Below, in pieces: positions 1-11,914 of a DNA stretch of 64,000 nt. A model generated the notes under the pieces. That model was not told the origin of the DNA. It searched no databases and worked only from the letters and a program-made list of their open reading frames with translations. The translations under genes were made by a program, and so were the position numbers. The stretch is from NCBI GenBank assembly GCA_946894095.1, contig OX335650.1, forward strand, positions 1,116,001-1,180,000, read 5' to 3'. Position 1 is the first letter of the stretch, and each line of letters opens with the position of its first letter. The stretch comes from Incurvaria masculella. Lineage: Eukaryota; Arthropoda; Insecta; Lepidoptera; Incurvariidae.

Positions 1-1015
1 TTGCAGACTGTTAAAAGGATTAATAAATAAATAAATATAATTTTTTTCTTTACGCTTTTCGTAATTGACTACTGTCAACGTTTATTTAAGAATTTACTTC
101 TTACTGTAACATACTTTTTTCTTTTTAATTTTGTTTTTGTTCTTAGTTAATTGTAAGTATGTTTAAACCTTTTAGATGTGTACTTTCTGTCGTGTTCACT
201 GCTTAGGAGTATATGTTTGGTTATTTTTAAGGGATTTTCAAATGAATCATGTGTGACATATCACTCTGTTTGTGGGCCAAATACATAAAAAAAAAGCAGA
301 GGAGGCGTGTTCCCGGAATGGGGTGTACTCGGAATGGGGTGTACTCGGAATGGGAACACTGGTACGCACACGGTCGGTACGACCAGCTCGATAAGCGTGC
401 ATGGATCGGCCGAGATGCGGCAGCGGGGCAGGAGTCGACGGCTGTGATTGCACAAGCGGTCAGTTCTTTATTGATGATGTTTTTATTGGCAGTCGTCAAC
501 TCGGTCATATAAATGAAAAGCTAACATTGTATTGTCCCTTCGTTCTCTATCTCTCTCGCTCTTCTAGCGCTATTGAGATATTTGTTTTGAGATTGTTATT
601 GCCTAAGCAAATTGGGATGTTCATTGCAAAGTACACACATACAAGTGTAACACTCCCCGTTAGCAACGCTCGGAGACATAATTGGACTACTACTATGTTT
701 TCATATTTGCTGTTTCTATCATGTTAGTTCTGATATCGATTTAATTAAAATTCTACATAGTTTACTTTTGCATGTTCGTGTACATTTCGTAAAATATTAT
801 TAGTTGGAGATGACACGATTCCATTTCAAATAAAATATTATTCTAAAATTCTTTTTTTTTTTTAGGAAATACATGCATTTTAAATAACGATTTTGATGAA
901 TTTCCAAAGTGGACCTAAGTATCCAACTTGATTTGATATAATATTAAAGCTTTATTTTTCAAAAACACGGATTTTCCCTGATCTGGAATGGAACACTTGT
1001 TTTTCGGAATAGTTT
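1..1015. other. AT-rich intergenic stretch, no gene seen
   Basis: No ORF here has coding character. The only structure is a 16-bp unit (cggaatggggtgtact) repeated nearly three times at about 314-354. The rest is AT-rich single-copy-looking sequence with homopolymer T runs. Confidence 0.5.
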
Positions 1016-1345
1016 CAGTTTCAGTTTCAGTTTCTTTATTTCCTCCATTAGATGTATATTACACACTCGGATTCGTCATTTTTTTTTCCTGTCGGTTCGA
1101 TTACTTCTGGCGAAGAAGAGCCGACAAGAAACTTCGTCAGGTTGGTCATTGTATTATTATTTTTTCCAGTGATACTTACAAACTAGTTTACAGTGATTGA
1201 TTGATTACTACTGCTCACAAATAACATTTTTATAAGAACATTATATACATTGGTGAGGAGCAAACTCTTGACTACTATAATGACATCTTATTCTAAATTA
1301 ATAGGAATTATGATCTAAACTATTTAGGTGTAAAAAGCCATCGTC
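1016..1345 (+). repeat. Dispersed repeat, LINE 3'-tail-like
   Basis: Starts with a (gtttca)n run. From about 1110 it matches the stretch at 25440-25615 in the same orientation: the shared blocks contain ccgacaagaaacttcg, cttacaaact, gatggataactact-like sequence and cgtcatttttgatac. Two diverged copies 24 kb apart mean an interspersed repeat. The sequence suggests a non-LTR 3' region, but no coding part is attached. Confidence 0.5.
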
Positions 1346-1599
1346 ATTTTTGATACAAGGTAATATCAAATTAAATATAAGTTAGTAAATAAACAAATTC
1401 ATACTACAATGTAGTACCCATGTCAGAGAAAATAATAATAATAGAAAATAATAGAAAAAATAGACACTTGACTGTGAACGCGAGTTTCATTCCCCGTCAT
1501 CTGCCCAAACTCTTCCGCGGAAGACTCAAAATAGTATCCGCTATCGGAAATGCCCTTTTCAGAGTTTAATACCGGCGAAATAATTTCCGAACCAAGAAA

Positions 1600-1700
1600 C
1601 AGCTTGTCATTCGTCACGAAATGCACTGATCCTGCTCAGAAAGAGAAAGAGAGTGATGCATGCACGGGGCGGGTTCCCGCAGCTACGAGCCGCTCTAATC
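1600..1700 (-). mobile_element. tRNA-headed SINE fragment
   Basis: On the minus strand this reads as the head of the window's tRNA-type SINE: a gctcgtagct A-box-like segment, an accession through gggttcccgc-like B-box region, then ctttctctttctgag and agtgcatttcgtgacgaat. It is truncated before the common body. Compare the fuller copy at 19622-20015. Confidence 0.55.
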
Positions 1701-1705
1701 TCCGC

Positions 1706-1930
1706 TCAATGGGTTCCGTACCATAAAGCGACGTTCCTTTTTTTTGTATGTTTTTTTACCTCTTTGTTGTTATAGCGGCAAAATAAATGCACACTCTGTG
1801 AAAGTTTTAGCTGCCTACCTATTACGGTTCATGAGATACAGCTCTGTGAAAAACAAACGGACGGACGGACGGACAGCGAAGGCTTAGTAACAGGGTTCCG
1901 TTGGCACCCTTTGGGTACGGGACCCTACAA
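1706..1930 (+). mobile_element. (GGAC)n-bearing interspersed element, 5'-truncated
   Basis: Copy of a family with more than ten members in the window. It shows the internal block 'ttgttgttatagcggcaaaa', the 'catgagatacag' block, a short (GGAC)n array at about 1857-1874 and the 3' end ggcttagtaa...ggttccg...gggtacgg. The 5' palindromic end is missing. No ORF is retained; mobilisation mechanism unknown. Confidence 0.75.
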
Positions 1931-1944
1931 ACCGCGGATATAAA

Positions 1945-2045
1945 ATTATACTTATATAACACACCCTGGGATTCAAACCCAACCCGGGTTTGCATGAGAG
2001 ACCGCAGGCGTTTACCGCTAGGCTACGGGCAGCCGGGAAGACTGG
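1945..2045 (-). repeat. tRNA-like SINE head or tRNA-derived pseudogene
   Basis: On the minus strand the stretch contains an A-box-like tagcctagcggtaaacg and, about 40 nt later, a B-box-like ggtttgaatcc. These are the two internal Pol III promoter boxes of tRNA genes and tRNA-derived SINEs. The paired stems needed for a functional tRNA are not evident, so a tRNA-derived SINE head is more likely than a working tRNA. Confidence 0.5.
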
Positions 2046-2114
2046 GCGAGACAAGGCAATGTTCTTTACGCGGTAGTAAAAGATGTCCGCCATTCTACAT
2101 CGCATAGATTGAGT

Positions 2115-2535
2115 GACAGAGACGTAGGCAATACAACTAAAACAAATTCAACCGTTGTGAGCGTACGAACATTGCCGTCTGCAATCACCATTCTTCACGT
2201 GGGCTTTACAGCCGCGCGAAATTGCCACTAAAGTCGTGTCGTGTGCGGGCCACGGAGACGCGGAGGGGTGGCGCGGCCAGTATCAAAGGGAAGCGCTCGG
2301 GTGGCAAGATGGCTGCCCGCGAGGACATAGCTTCCTAGAACTCCGGTTGTAAACTCTGCCTGCAATCTGTTTACGATGCTGGGAATATAAAATGTATCTA
2401 CCCATAAGTTGGATTGGTATACCGCGAGATACTTGCGTGAGCCCGCAGCCATCAATTGTTTGTGAAATGGAGGATAGTATTGTTACATAAAAGATAATTC
2501 TCACTTGGAGAAATTAGCTTACTTATTATGGAAAA
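2115..2535. other. No gene or recognised repeat
   Basis: Moderately GC-rich single-copy-looking sequence between repeats. Short ORFs on both strands overlap each other and show no domain. Confidence 0.4.
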
Positions 2536-2825
2536 AACCGGCCAAGTGAGAACCGGACTCGCACACGAAGGGCTACGATCGTACAAGATTTACCTAAAAA
2601 ATAAAACGGTTTTTGTATGGGGACCCCCTTTATTTTTTATTATTTTATAATTTGACCTATTTGTTGTTATAGCGGCAAAATAAATACATAATCTGTTAAA
2701 ATTTTAGCTTCCTACCTGTTAAGGTTCATGAGATACAGACAGCCCTGTGACACACGGACGGACGGACGGACAGCGGAGGCTTAGTAATAGGGTTCCGTTT
2801 TCACCTTGGGTACGGAACCCTATAA
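2536..2825 (+). mobile_element. (GGAC)n-bearing interspersed element, near full length
   Basis: Begins aaaccggccaagtg followed by a variant of the 5' palindrome, carries the 'gttatagcggcaaaataaat' block, a (GGAC)n array at about 2755-2771 and the end gggtacggaaccctata. This copy contains TTAA at about 2716 (gttaaggttcatgag), exactly where a TTAA-specific MITE sits in the copy at 38968-39103. Confidence 0.8.
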
Positions 2826-4393
2826 ACAAGAAACAACGCTTAACCTAACGGAAAGGAGCAACCCTGATAAAGATTTCTCCATAGTACGTAACAAGCAAAC
2901 GCACAAAATACCCATTAAAGAGACAATAGACCTTCGGAAATTCATGTGAATTTATTTATTCTAATGTCCTATTGTAACCTCTACTTTTAGCGGCAGAGAA
3001 GGTCTATTGTCTAGGTACCTAAATCTATAAACATATGTAAGAAGGCTTAGGTTATTCATGAGTTAGTAGCTCTATCAATACCAAAGCTGAATTCGCTTCA
3101 AGTTATAAGCTTGCCTAATTCTATTTAACATAGTTGGAAGAACTTTGCGCACATGCTATGTGTATTTACTAAGCCCAATTTACAAGGTATGTGGTCATTG
3201 AATGATAACATAGAACGCACCTTCACACCACATTATCGAACAGCATCTTCATATTTCACACGTCTTGTCTGAAATATGAAGACCATAACCTAGTCTGAGA
3301 CTAGTTATGCGTTGTGTGCATAATACCAAGGATTGTGAGGACTGAGGAGTAAGCAAAGGCGCCTGGCGACAAACGGACAGAGCAGATAACGCGCCCCCGC
3401 CCGCCGACTGACAGGAGCACGGTCTATTTCGATGTGGCGCGATAACAACACAAAAACAACATCTATTTCCAGAGACGGACCCTGTCCAAGAGACGAGCAT
3501 GATTAATAGACCCTATATATGGAGCGCACTAGATGGCAGACAAGGCCAGACAGCCGAGGCGATAGGCTCATCAAACGTATTGCCAAAGATAATACTAATA
3601 ATTGTATGGCTTGTAAACAAAGTGCAGCGTACCCTCCGGGAACTGTAAACAAGTCGTGTCGATGCGTAATCATCAGGTATTTGGTTCGGCGGACCAAATA
3701 TTTGCTGAAGGATAGTCGGAGTAAATATTTTTGGAAGAAATCACGCGTGTGAAGGACTAGTGACCCGTATTGCTGGATAGGCATTGATGACACTGATCGA
3801 GGATATTCCTCGTTATTTACTTTTTTGAAGTGAAAAATATTTTCTGGCGGGTATAAAATGTATCGCTTGAGGGGAATAGTTAGGTGCGTGATGGGAGAAC
3901 TAGGAATGGAGGTGAGTCCCTCAGAGTATGGAAAAGGGCTAGGTACAGGCGTCACATGCTACCTATATTAGTGGCTCTCTGAGCTGTCGACTACGCGTGT
4001 CTGTCTTTGCGTTCTTGTATTTTTATCAATGTATTACGTACCTAACGCTTTAGGGTTTGTTACAAAAAATTGTAAAATTTCCGAAATACGAACAAACCAA
4101 AACATTCCATATAGGTACCTAATTATCGAATCTGCTTACAAAATTTCACGAGAATTGGTTTAGAAGAATGCATGCTGTCAGTATAAGAATGCATGGCAGC
4201 TGGACATACGAAAGCATTTTTCCCAAGCTGAAACGGAGACGCCGCGTTCACGCTTTGTGCTTCGTTGGTTTTTTTAACGTTCTGATGTGGAATCTGGGAG
4301 AAAGGTAGAAGCAATGGTGCTACCATAGACCTAGCATGCTACGGATTTCTCGCACCGCTGCTTGTTCTAGTTATTTTTAATGTCCCGTCGCAA
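2826..4393. other. No gene recognised
   Basis: About 1.5 kb without a supportable gene. A 150-codon minus-strand open frame at 3503-3955 has no recognisable domain and no flanking splice or start context, so it is not called. The segment 3360-3500 is more GC-rich than its surroundings. Confidence 0.4.
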
Positions 4394-4394
4394 A

Positions 4395-4478
4395 AAGCGA
4401 AAAAACCGGCCAAGTGCGAGTCGGATTCGCTCACGAAGGGTTCCGTACCATCGTACAAGATTTATCACAACTGTATGG
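4395..4478 (+). mobile_element. (GGAC)n element, 5' fragment
   Basis: Only the first about 80 bp of the family are present: aaaaaccggccaagtgcgag, the palindromic hairpin and gggttccgtaccatcgtaca. The element is cut off before the gttatagcgg block. Confidence 0.75.
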
Positions 4479-4479
4479 T

Positions 4480-5482
4480 AATAAATTATACGCCACCGCG
4501 CCGCCGCCGCCGTCTTCCACTATATGTGGATCGGCAGTGCGATTATGAAGCACGAATACAAAATCTGTCAGTTAGCTGTCAGATTGGGGAAGGTTCAGCG
4601 TTACGCAATTTCGCGTTACGTAATCGCACTGCGAGCCGCGCACAGGATTAGTAATCAGAAACTGATTGCATAGAAAGAATGCCGTGAGAACACTTGTTCT
4701 ATTCTTTTTACGTGCCGGAATCCAAACGGAATATTTCCATTTTAAAATATTCATACTTCTCGTATTCTCTATTCAAATATTCGATGTCCGATGGGCCCCA
4801 AATTCGGTTACACGGTACCGAATACCGTTAACGAATACGTACAAAATATATTTCACGCGTGTCATTCTCGAACCTCGACCTGGCTACCTCCATGTACTTG
4901 ACCCCTCAAAGTTTATATATATTTATATTGTATATTATACATAATTTCTCTACAAGGTACAATTAAAAATTGTCCGTGGTATCCACCCAAAAATATTGGA
5001 ATTGGTTTACATGACGATGAGTGCATTTCAGTTACATCAAAAAATACCGCCTCATATCTCCTACCTGTTTGCCTTCGAAAGAAGTTCTTATTTAGAATAA
5101 CAATTGACGCAACGGTGAACCTGTCTCAAATCTATTTGATGCCAACATTTGTTAGTATAATTCGCCGTGAAAAATGTTTTGCTTTTGTGTTTTCTACTGA
5201 TTGATCGATATTCAAATCTTGCTCCGACGAATGCGGATTTGGAATGAGTGAAAAATGGTTTTTGCAAATGTACGCACACGTTCGTTCGAAAGCAGGCTAT
5301 TGATTGTAGATGGTTGTATCATATATTTATGCTAAATAAAATCAATTATACGTAAAATAATTTAGCGATCAGTGTATTTAACATTTTTGAGAAAAACATG
5401 TCAATGGTTGGTAGGTAGAACCGTAGAATACAAAACCGTCTTTGCTCTCTCCGTATTTGGAGCAAGATGTGTTATATAAATT
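4480..5482. other. No gene recognised
   Basis: AT-rich sequence with a small CCG-repeat patch at about 4495-4515. Short ORFs on both strands look random. Confidence 0.4.
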
Positions 5483-5765
5483 GTCAGCCTCTGTGGCCAA
5501 TGTCCGGACGTCTTGGTGTTCGATAATCAAGGTAAAGCAACCCTGGCCTCGGTCGAGTTCTGGACGGGTGAGCGTTGTGGTTCGGATTCCAAGTAAACTG
5601 TAGGTCCCGGTGTTTGCTTGGTGGTGGGGTTAAGCCCACCGGGGTTGGTTTGAATGGATGCTGATAGAAGCGACAGTAAAATTTGTCCGTTTTAGCCAGC
5701 CAGCTGCTGAAGTCCTAGCTGGTGTCTAGTTCCAATGCGGTGTGTTAGACTTATAATACAGTAGG
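5483..5765 (+). mobile_element. SINE with 5S rRNA-like head, diverged
   Basis: Starts gtcagcctctgtggcc and passes through a diverged 5S-like segment (gataatcaaggtaaagcaac ... ggacgggtgagcg). It then enters the common SINE body: gtggttcggattcca, aaactgtaggtccc, the gggttggt block and a diverged gatagaagcgacag. It is the most diverged 5S-headed copy and so probably the oldest. Confidence 0.7.
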
Positions 5766-6169
5766 TGTGTAAGTCGTTAAATCATTTATTGCTTGTATAA
5801 CTAGTATTACATTGACGATGGCACTATACACCAGATCTAGGTTTAGTTCAATATTCATAATTCAGATTCATAATTATTGTTTTTTTTTTATATTTATTGT
5901 TTTTTTATATTTATTTTTTACGTTTCTCCTTATGTGTTTCTTGTGAGCGGTGGTATTAATTAATTAACTATTTAAGTTTTAAACTTATTTTGTGACTGGA
6001 AAAGTATGTTTGCCGGTTCTTATATGCATGGAAATAGAGTATGCGATATTTATATTTATGACAGACCTAACATAACGATTCTTGACATGTTTAAGTGTAG
6101 GTTACTTACCTTTGAACGCAATAAAACAATACAATACAATTAGCCACCCATGTCCGGTTACCGTACCAT
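5766..6169. other. No gene recognised
   Basis: AT-rich stretch with T-runs and a short tttatatttattgttttt duplication near 5880-5920. No ORF of interest. Confidence 0.4.
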
Positions 6170-6420
6170 GTAAGATTGTCGCACACGAGGGGTTCCGTAC
6201 GATCTTACAAGATTTAAGAGAAAAAAATATCGTTTGTTGTATGGGACCCCCCTTTGATTTTCTCTATCTTGTTATAGCGGCCAAATAAGTACCCACTCTG
6301 TGAAAATTATTACGGTTCATGAGATACAGATGATAAACAGCATGAGGTGACAGACGGACGGACGGAGGAGGCTTAATAACAGGGTTCTGTTGGCATCCTT
6401 TGGGTACGGAACCCTAAAAA
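6170..6420 (+). mobile_element. (GGAC)n-bearing element, partly deleted
   Basis: Starts within the 5' palindrome (tcgcacacgaggggttccgt), with the 'gttatagcggccaaataagt' block, a very short (GGAC)n array at about 6354-6366 and the 3' end gggtacggaaccctaaaa. Confidence 0.75.
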
Positions 6421-6937
6421 AGGTGATACAAGCATAGAATGCTACTGCCAAAAGGCTGCCGATGTTGTTTAGAAAAAATATTCACGAACTAGGGCGTCAT
6501 TTGGTTTAATGGTATATTTCAATATCTCGCTCTGGAAACATGGCTTTAAAGTTCAGCTGAATACTAAGATATATATTATTTTTTTGTTTTTTTCTACTTT
6601 TTTCAGGGCATTGATTGTATTAATGTGTCCTATATTCACCGTCGATTCTTCTCGGAATTTAAAATAAATAATATAGTTGTAACATTCGTTTAAAAAGTGA
6701 CGTGATTGCTTAGTTAGTACTAAAAAAAATATTTTACTGAATGGTCTTTGTCGCGCCCTCAAATCAATGGTAAACATAAAAATTACGTTCCGAAATGTGT
6801 GAGCCCGTAGTGATATTACGGTTGCTATCTCGACTAACCCTCTATTCGATTTTTATGTAAACGGGACACCTTACCAAAGATTTAGATCTCTGCACCTTAC
6901 TACTTACTAAAAAGGGACGCTAAGAAAGCAGCAGGAC
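6421..6937. other. No gene recognised
   Basis: AT-rich, no coding signal or clear repeat. Confidence 0.4.
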
Positions 6938-7367
6938 TATTCCTGGAATTCCGTAATCAGGAATTATGAATCCTAAGTCTGGAAAACCGCTTTTGTAGAG
7001 GTTTTCAACCCTATTACTAAGCCTCCGCTGTCCAACCGTCCGTCCGTCCGTCCGTCCGTCCGTCCGTCCGTCCGTCTGTCCGTCTGTCACAGGGCTGTAT
7101 CTCAGTAACCGTAACAGGTAGACAGCTGAAATTTTCACAGAGTGTGTATTTATTTTGCCGCTAGAACAACAAATAGGTAAGATTAAAAAATAATTAAAAT
7201 TAAAGGGGGCTCCCATACAAAAAACGTGTGTTTTTTTTGTTTTTTTTTTTTATTTTATTAATCAAGGTTTTCCGTCGAAAAACTCGCTTTGAAAACCGTA
7301 ATGAAAGCGGTTTTCTGGATTCAGGGTTCCTGATTCCTGATTGCGGAATTTCAGGAATAGGCTTGCA
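6938..7367. mobile_element. Foldback MITE interrupted by a (GGAC)n element
   Basis: Left arm 6938-7003 (ctattcctggaattccgtaa, aaaaccgcttttg) and right arm about 7262-7367 (ggttttccgtcgaaaa ... gcggaatttcaggaatag) are inverted copies of each other. They match the intact MITE at 45925-46123. The middle (about 7004-7240) is a minus-strand (GGAC)n element with a long array at about 7036-7085. Confidence 0.7.
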
Positions 7368-7444
7368 GGTAGCGGTGCGGTGCTGTGGGGAGGAGACGAT
7401 GGCGGCGGAGGCGCGGGGAGGGCAGCGAGCGCGCGTGGAGATGA

Positions 7445-9549
7445 AATAGAAAGTTGTTATTGCATTTCATTGCTACTGTGCTGCATTGTTAGTGCATTAC
7501 AAATTGCAATGTAGAACCTCTGCTTTGGCGGTGACTTTTGGCGATCAATATACGATTACTCGAAAAATCACCAATATGTTTATTTACAAGAAAAAAAAAT
7601 ACAAAAAAACAATCACTTGAAGAAAGAATATATTTTTATTTAATATACATGTGAATTCGCTCATTTCGTATTGCTATGAATAAAATAACATAATTAAAAC
7701 TACATGCTCTGACAAAGGTTGATAGTAGTTAGTTTCTGAAAATAATTAAAAATCAATATTCATGCAGAAACAGAATGTGAGGGTGTGAGTCAGCTATCTT
7801 ATATGACTACCGTGAGGAAGTATGTTATACGAGGTTGTTTGAGGGTATGCCTCGTGTGTGTATTTCACTTGCAATAAAGACAAACATTCTTGGTGTATTC
7901 TTTTACTTTGTAGTGTATTTAAGAGCTCATTTATACTATGTGGTTTGAGAGGAACGAAATGATATCGAAGTTATTCTAACATAATATGTACAGTTTTTAC
8001 AGTTGTTTAAGGTTTATTCATCATTCTTCATTCATTATTATTACAGTTAAGGCTGATTTTTCATTGGTATAATAAACAGTCAGATAACTGTTCGACGAAT
8101 CTATTTACGCCTCTGCTAATCCATCCGTCATAATGAGTTCATATTGTCATTAGTAAAATTACAGATAGATAATTGTGACAGAAGATATATTTCTCCGGTA
8201 ATGACTATCCGTCAGTTGACACACGTGTGTACGTCGAATAAGTACTATCTGATGATAAAAAAATCGACCCTAAATCATGTAATCTGATGTAAGTTTTGGC
8301 AGTGACGGAAATTCTTTGAATATGTTCACGGACGCCTAATTTAGTGCACACGTTTCTACGCACGGAATATTGAGGAGGCAGGAAGTGAAACGTATGTAAA
8401 TTTGTTCCAGGACCGCTGTTACCGTTTTACTTAAGACCTTTATGCTCCGCGAATGTAAAACAGTCGCAATTGGCTATCCCTTCTTAATCGATAACCAAAC
8501 AACAAATCCACATTTGTTTAGTAAATATGAACCTTAACGTAATGACTCTATGTTGGAATTCCAATACTGTTTGCAATCAAATGTTACGTCACTTTCGAAC
8601 ACGGCCGAGCGCCTCACACGCACGTGATCACAAACAACGTAGGGAGACATGCCCCGGCGAGCAATACGACGCCGCGACGCCATATTATTTCGTAATGCAT
8701 TTGTCGTAAGTTTTATCGCTATTCATGTAAATGAAACTTACCGGTGATACGAAACTCCTCCATTATGAAGGTTGTGCACCGGCGGTCGTGTTCGCACGTT
8801 ATTATGGCACAGTACGGCATTACTCCTTTTAAATTTTAGATTGTATCACGGATAAGTTAATGCACAGGACAGCCGCAGAGGAGTGAATCATGCGCGTATT
8901 AAGTGAGCGGGTCCCCGCTAAAGACCGGCGCGCGAGTTCCGCCCACTTCACAATTCTTACCTCCTAATTGTTCTGTGTTTCTACGGAATAGTGCCGCAGC
9001 GCGTGTCTCACTGGTGGAGCAGCGGAATCAGAGCCAGCGTACTCTCGACCGCTCCGCAATCTGGCACTGGCCACGGCTCGACCTGTCGTGAATGGGGACC
9101 GTTGTCCTGTGACCCCAACATCTCTCACCCTTATGTCCACGCAGCCCCGTATCGGGAAGTCGCGGGCTCTATTTATAGAGGTGGTCAGTGACAGCCGGCA
9201 GGACGGCGCGTCCCGTCTGCGCCGCCGTCTGCCGCCTCGCTGGGGAGACTGACCCCGCGTCAACACGGGGATATTCCGCTGAGAGATTCCTCTTCCGACA
9301 ACATCGCAGTCTGCTACACATAGAGATGCTAAACACTCAGCGACAATCACTTGCGAACACTAGGCTGATCCATACACGCAAATTCAGGTTGTTAGAGTGA
9401 TGGTATGTAGAGAGTTTCTAAATTACGAGAGCCTAACTCACCTACAACCTAATTGACCAACCTAGCGATACGTTTAATTGAAACCGTCACACATACAAAT
9501 TCTCAAATAAAATAAATCAAGCTTAACCTATAAAACCGAAAAAAATATC
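7445..9549. other. No gene recognised; GC-rich island at 8860-9340
   Basis: The first part is AT-rich. From about 8860 to 9340 the sequence is GC-rich and less repetitive, with overlapping open frames on both strands and a TATA-like tatttatag at about 9170. It could be a promoter or untranslated first exon, but no start or splice pair is clear. Confidence 0.35.
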
Positions 9550-9637
9550 TTAAGAACGGCCCCGTAAGCTATGCTCCCCATGCAAACGTAGTTTACTAAT
9601 CATTTTGAAACCGCTATTCCAATTGAATTGATATTTA
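9550..9637 (+). mobile_element. TTAA MITE family A, left-end fragment
   Basis: Begins TTAAGAACGG then gtaagctatgctccccat and the 'gtttactaat ... ccgctattccaatt' block, as at 34050 and 53116. It is cut at TTAA 9634-9637, where a family B MITE begins. Confidence 0.7.
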
Positions 9638-10184
9638 AGGCGGCCCAACCCGCTCATCTCCCCATACAAAAGGGGAAAGAAGATCACGCCCATATTTCTT
9701 GACAGAGATCCAAAATTTAATTCAAAATAGCTTTATTTGATCGAACTAGATGTCTGATGATCATTAGCATTGTAAAATTGTGTTTGGGGTCTAAGTTATA
9801 AGGTCCGAAAGTTCGAATTTTTCGCGCGTTTTATACAATAAATTTGGAGGTGGATTACGCAATGATAAAATAAGAACATCGTAAAAAGATTAGTCATCAG
9901 ACATGGCTTATTTAATCAATATTTATGATCTATTTGGTTTTTGTTAGATTTTTGACTACAGCGGTGGTGGTTTACTTTTAGCTATAAGTCGTTTTGAAAT
10001 TAAAATTTTCGTGAATCTTACCAAATCATACACTATGCACATTGTCTTCTTTGTGGACATGTTGCATCTTCCTCATCACGGAGCCTGTCTTATTCTTTAA
10101 GACAGAGAAGGTCCCAGAGAGCAACAGCACGGTTTTGTACCGAGCCCGCGAATGAGTTAGGCGCGCCGGGTTGGGCCACCTTAA
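9634..10184 (-). mobile_element. TTAA MITE family B, full length
   Basis: Flanked by TTAA at 9634-9637 and 10181-10184, with terminal inverted repeats AAGG(C/T)GGCCCAACCCG. It matches the plus-oriented copies at 34418-34967 and 39104-39660 over about 550 bp. TTAA target duplication with short TIRs is typical of piggyBac-type non-autonomous elements. No transposase ORF. Confidence 0.8.
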
Positions 10185-10544
10185 TAAAAAAAAATACGCG
10201 GACAGTTCAGCACATAGATAGTAGATGAAATACATATCAATCAAAGATGTGCATCAGCTACCAACACAAACAAAACATGAAAGTAACGAAAGTAAGAAAA
10301 AAAATTATTTTATTAAAAAGTTATATAGTATGTAAGGTAAAAATAATCCATTTTTTTATGTTTCCGTTTTTTATATGGTACTTAAATGACACCATAGAGG
10401 AATTTCGAAACAGGTCTATTTCATGAAAATAACTGTTGTAGTTACTCGTAGCCAAACACATCAGATGGGAACTATAGGTGCCAGCCATGCTAAGACCTTG
10501 TTTGAAACATGTTTTGTAAAGGAAGGTCCCTGTGCAGTGTTTCT

Positions 10545-10883
10545 GTCTTTTTTTTTTATGTGACTGGACATGGATGGCTAATACCACACCTTCTGTCATG
10601 GCCAGGACCTTCCTTATATTGCACGGCTACATTGAACTGGATGAAAAAAACGGACAATTTTCATTGCCGCTTCGACCATCGTTCATTCAATGCGATGGTA
10701 CCAACCCGGGCGGGATTAACCCTCCCACCTAGTAAGTAAGGAAGGGGACCTACAGTTTAACGACCACGGCCAGCCTCTCTCAACGGTCGAATGGTCACCC
10801 ATCCAAGACGAGACCGGACCCAGCGTTGCTTAACTTCGGTGGACGATCGCCGAAGTGTCGCGCCACTGGGCTACTGAGGCTAG
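10545..10883 (-). mobile_element. SINE with 5S rRNA-like head
   Basis: Read on the minus strand it opens with gcctcagtagcccagtggcg, then a 5S rRNA-like segment at 10793-10850. The latter contains ccgaagttaagcaacg and cttggatgggtgacc, both closely resembling animal 5S rRNA. The common body follows and it ends in an A-run (T-run at about 10550 on the plus strand). No protein is encoded; it depends on a partner LINE. Confidence 0.85.
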
Positions 10884-11060
10884 AAAAGTTTCACTTAAAG
10901 TTTTTTTTTTTTTTCAATTTCTGAAAACTTGTACTTTTGTAAAACATTCGTATTTTATATATTTTTTATTTATTTCAAGAAACGAAAAACGAGATACGAA
11001 ACTAAACGAAAACACAAATATGAAAATATTATTATTAAATGAATCCAGCATCGTCAGCAT

Positions 11061-11175
11061 AAGCTATGTCTGATGACTAATCTTTTCAAGATGTTCTTAC
11101 TTTATCATTGCGTACTCCACCTCCAAAGTTATTGTATAAAACGCGCAAAAATATGAGCGGTATGGGCCACCTTAA
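11061..11175 (+). mobile_element. TTAA MITE family B, right-end fragment
   Basis: Matches the last part of the family (aagctatgtctgatgact ... attgtataaaacgcgc), then jumps to the terminal gggccaccTTAA. Internally deleted. Confidence 0.7.
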
Positions 11176-11184
11176 ATAAAAAAA

Positions 11185-11490
11185 AATTTGCTTCTGTTTT
11201 TTTTTTAATGTTACTGGAAATGGTTAATACCACACCCACCGTCATAATATAAACCCAACACAGCGTATTCCTGAAAAAATTGGGAGCCATGCCAGCTTCC
11301 CTTTGTATAAAATACGCAAACCATTTTTCATTGCCGCTTCTACCATATTTTTGCCCAATGCCATGGTACCCATCCGCAACCCACAATCTAGAAGGGAAAG
11401 GGGTTCTACAGTTTAACATGGATACATAACCATGGATCAGCTCGCATTCCTAACGAAATTCACTTTTCCAACTCAGAAAGGGAATCTCAC
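11185..11490 (-). mobile_element. SINE, common body with tRNA-type 5' part
   Basis: The plus strand shows the reversed 3' end (ttttttaatgt, ggttaataccacac), the body (cattgccgcttctacc, ccatggtacccat, ctacagtttaacatgga) and the tRNA-type linker (cagctcgcattcctaacgaa). The tRNA head itself is lost. Confidence 0.7.
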
Positions 11491-11914
11491 ATCCACAGAT
11501 ATTTATATAGAAACCCTTCCCTCTCTCTCTCTCACACACACACACAAACAACCTCACACACCCCTTTTAAGTTTCATCCATTACTTTTGGATTATCTTGT
11601 ATACGATAATTGCGTGTTACCGAATAGGGGGCGTGGTGCCATTGAACCAACGGCGGTGTTAATCATAAGATGACTTTTGTACGCTTGACTCTGTTCATTA
11701 ACGTCACAAACAATAATATTTTTATCCTTTCCGTAATGTATTACAGTTCCGGAGATACAACCAATATGATAAACTGGATGCAACTATCTGACCTCGTGGC
11801 AGGTATACATACAGCTGCCTTATTTTGCACTGATTGTACGAACGTACGTACATGTACTCGTAGCAGCGAACGCCACACCTCCAAATCGTACTGAGTATTC
11901 GCTGAGTATACTAG
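11491..11914. other. Simple repeats, no gene
   Basis: A (TC)n then (AC)n run at about 11518-11545 is followed by unremarkable AT-rich sequence. Confidence 0.4.

Noticed and set aside
3503..3955. 150-codon open frame on the minus strand
   Set aside because: No domain, no splice or promoter context, low-complexity hydrophobic composition; consistent with a chance open frame.
8964..9350. 128-codon Arg-rich open frame on the minus strand
   Set aside because: GC-rich island with all frames open; Arg runs come from ggc/gcc repeats. No family recognised.
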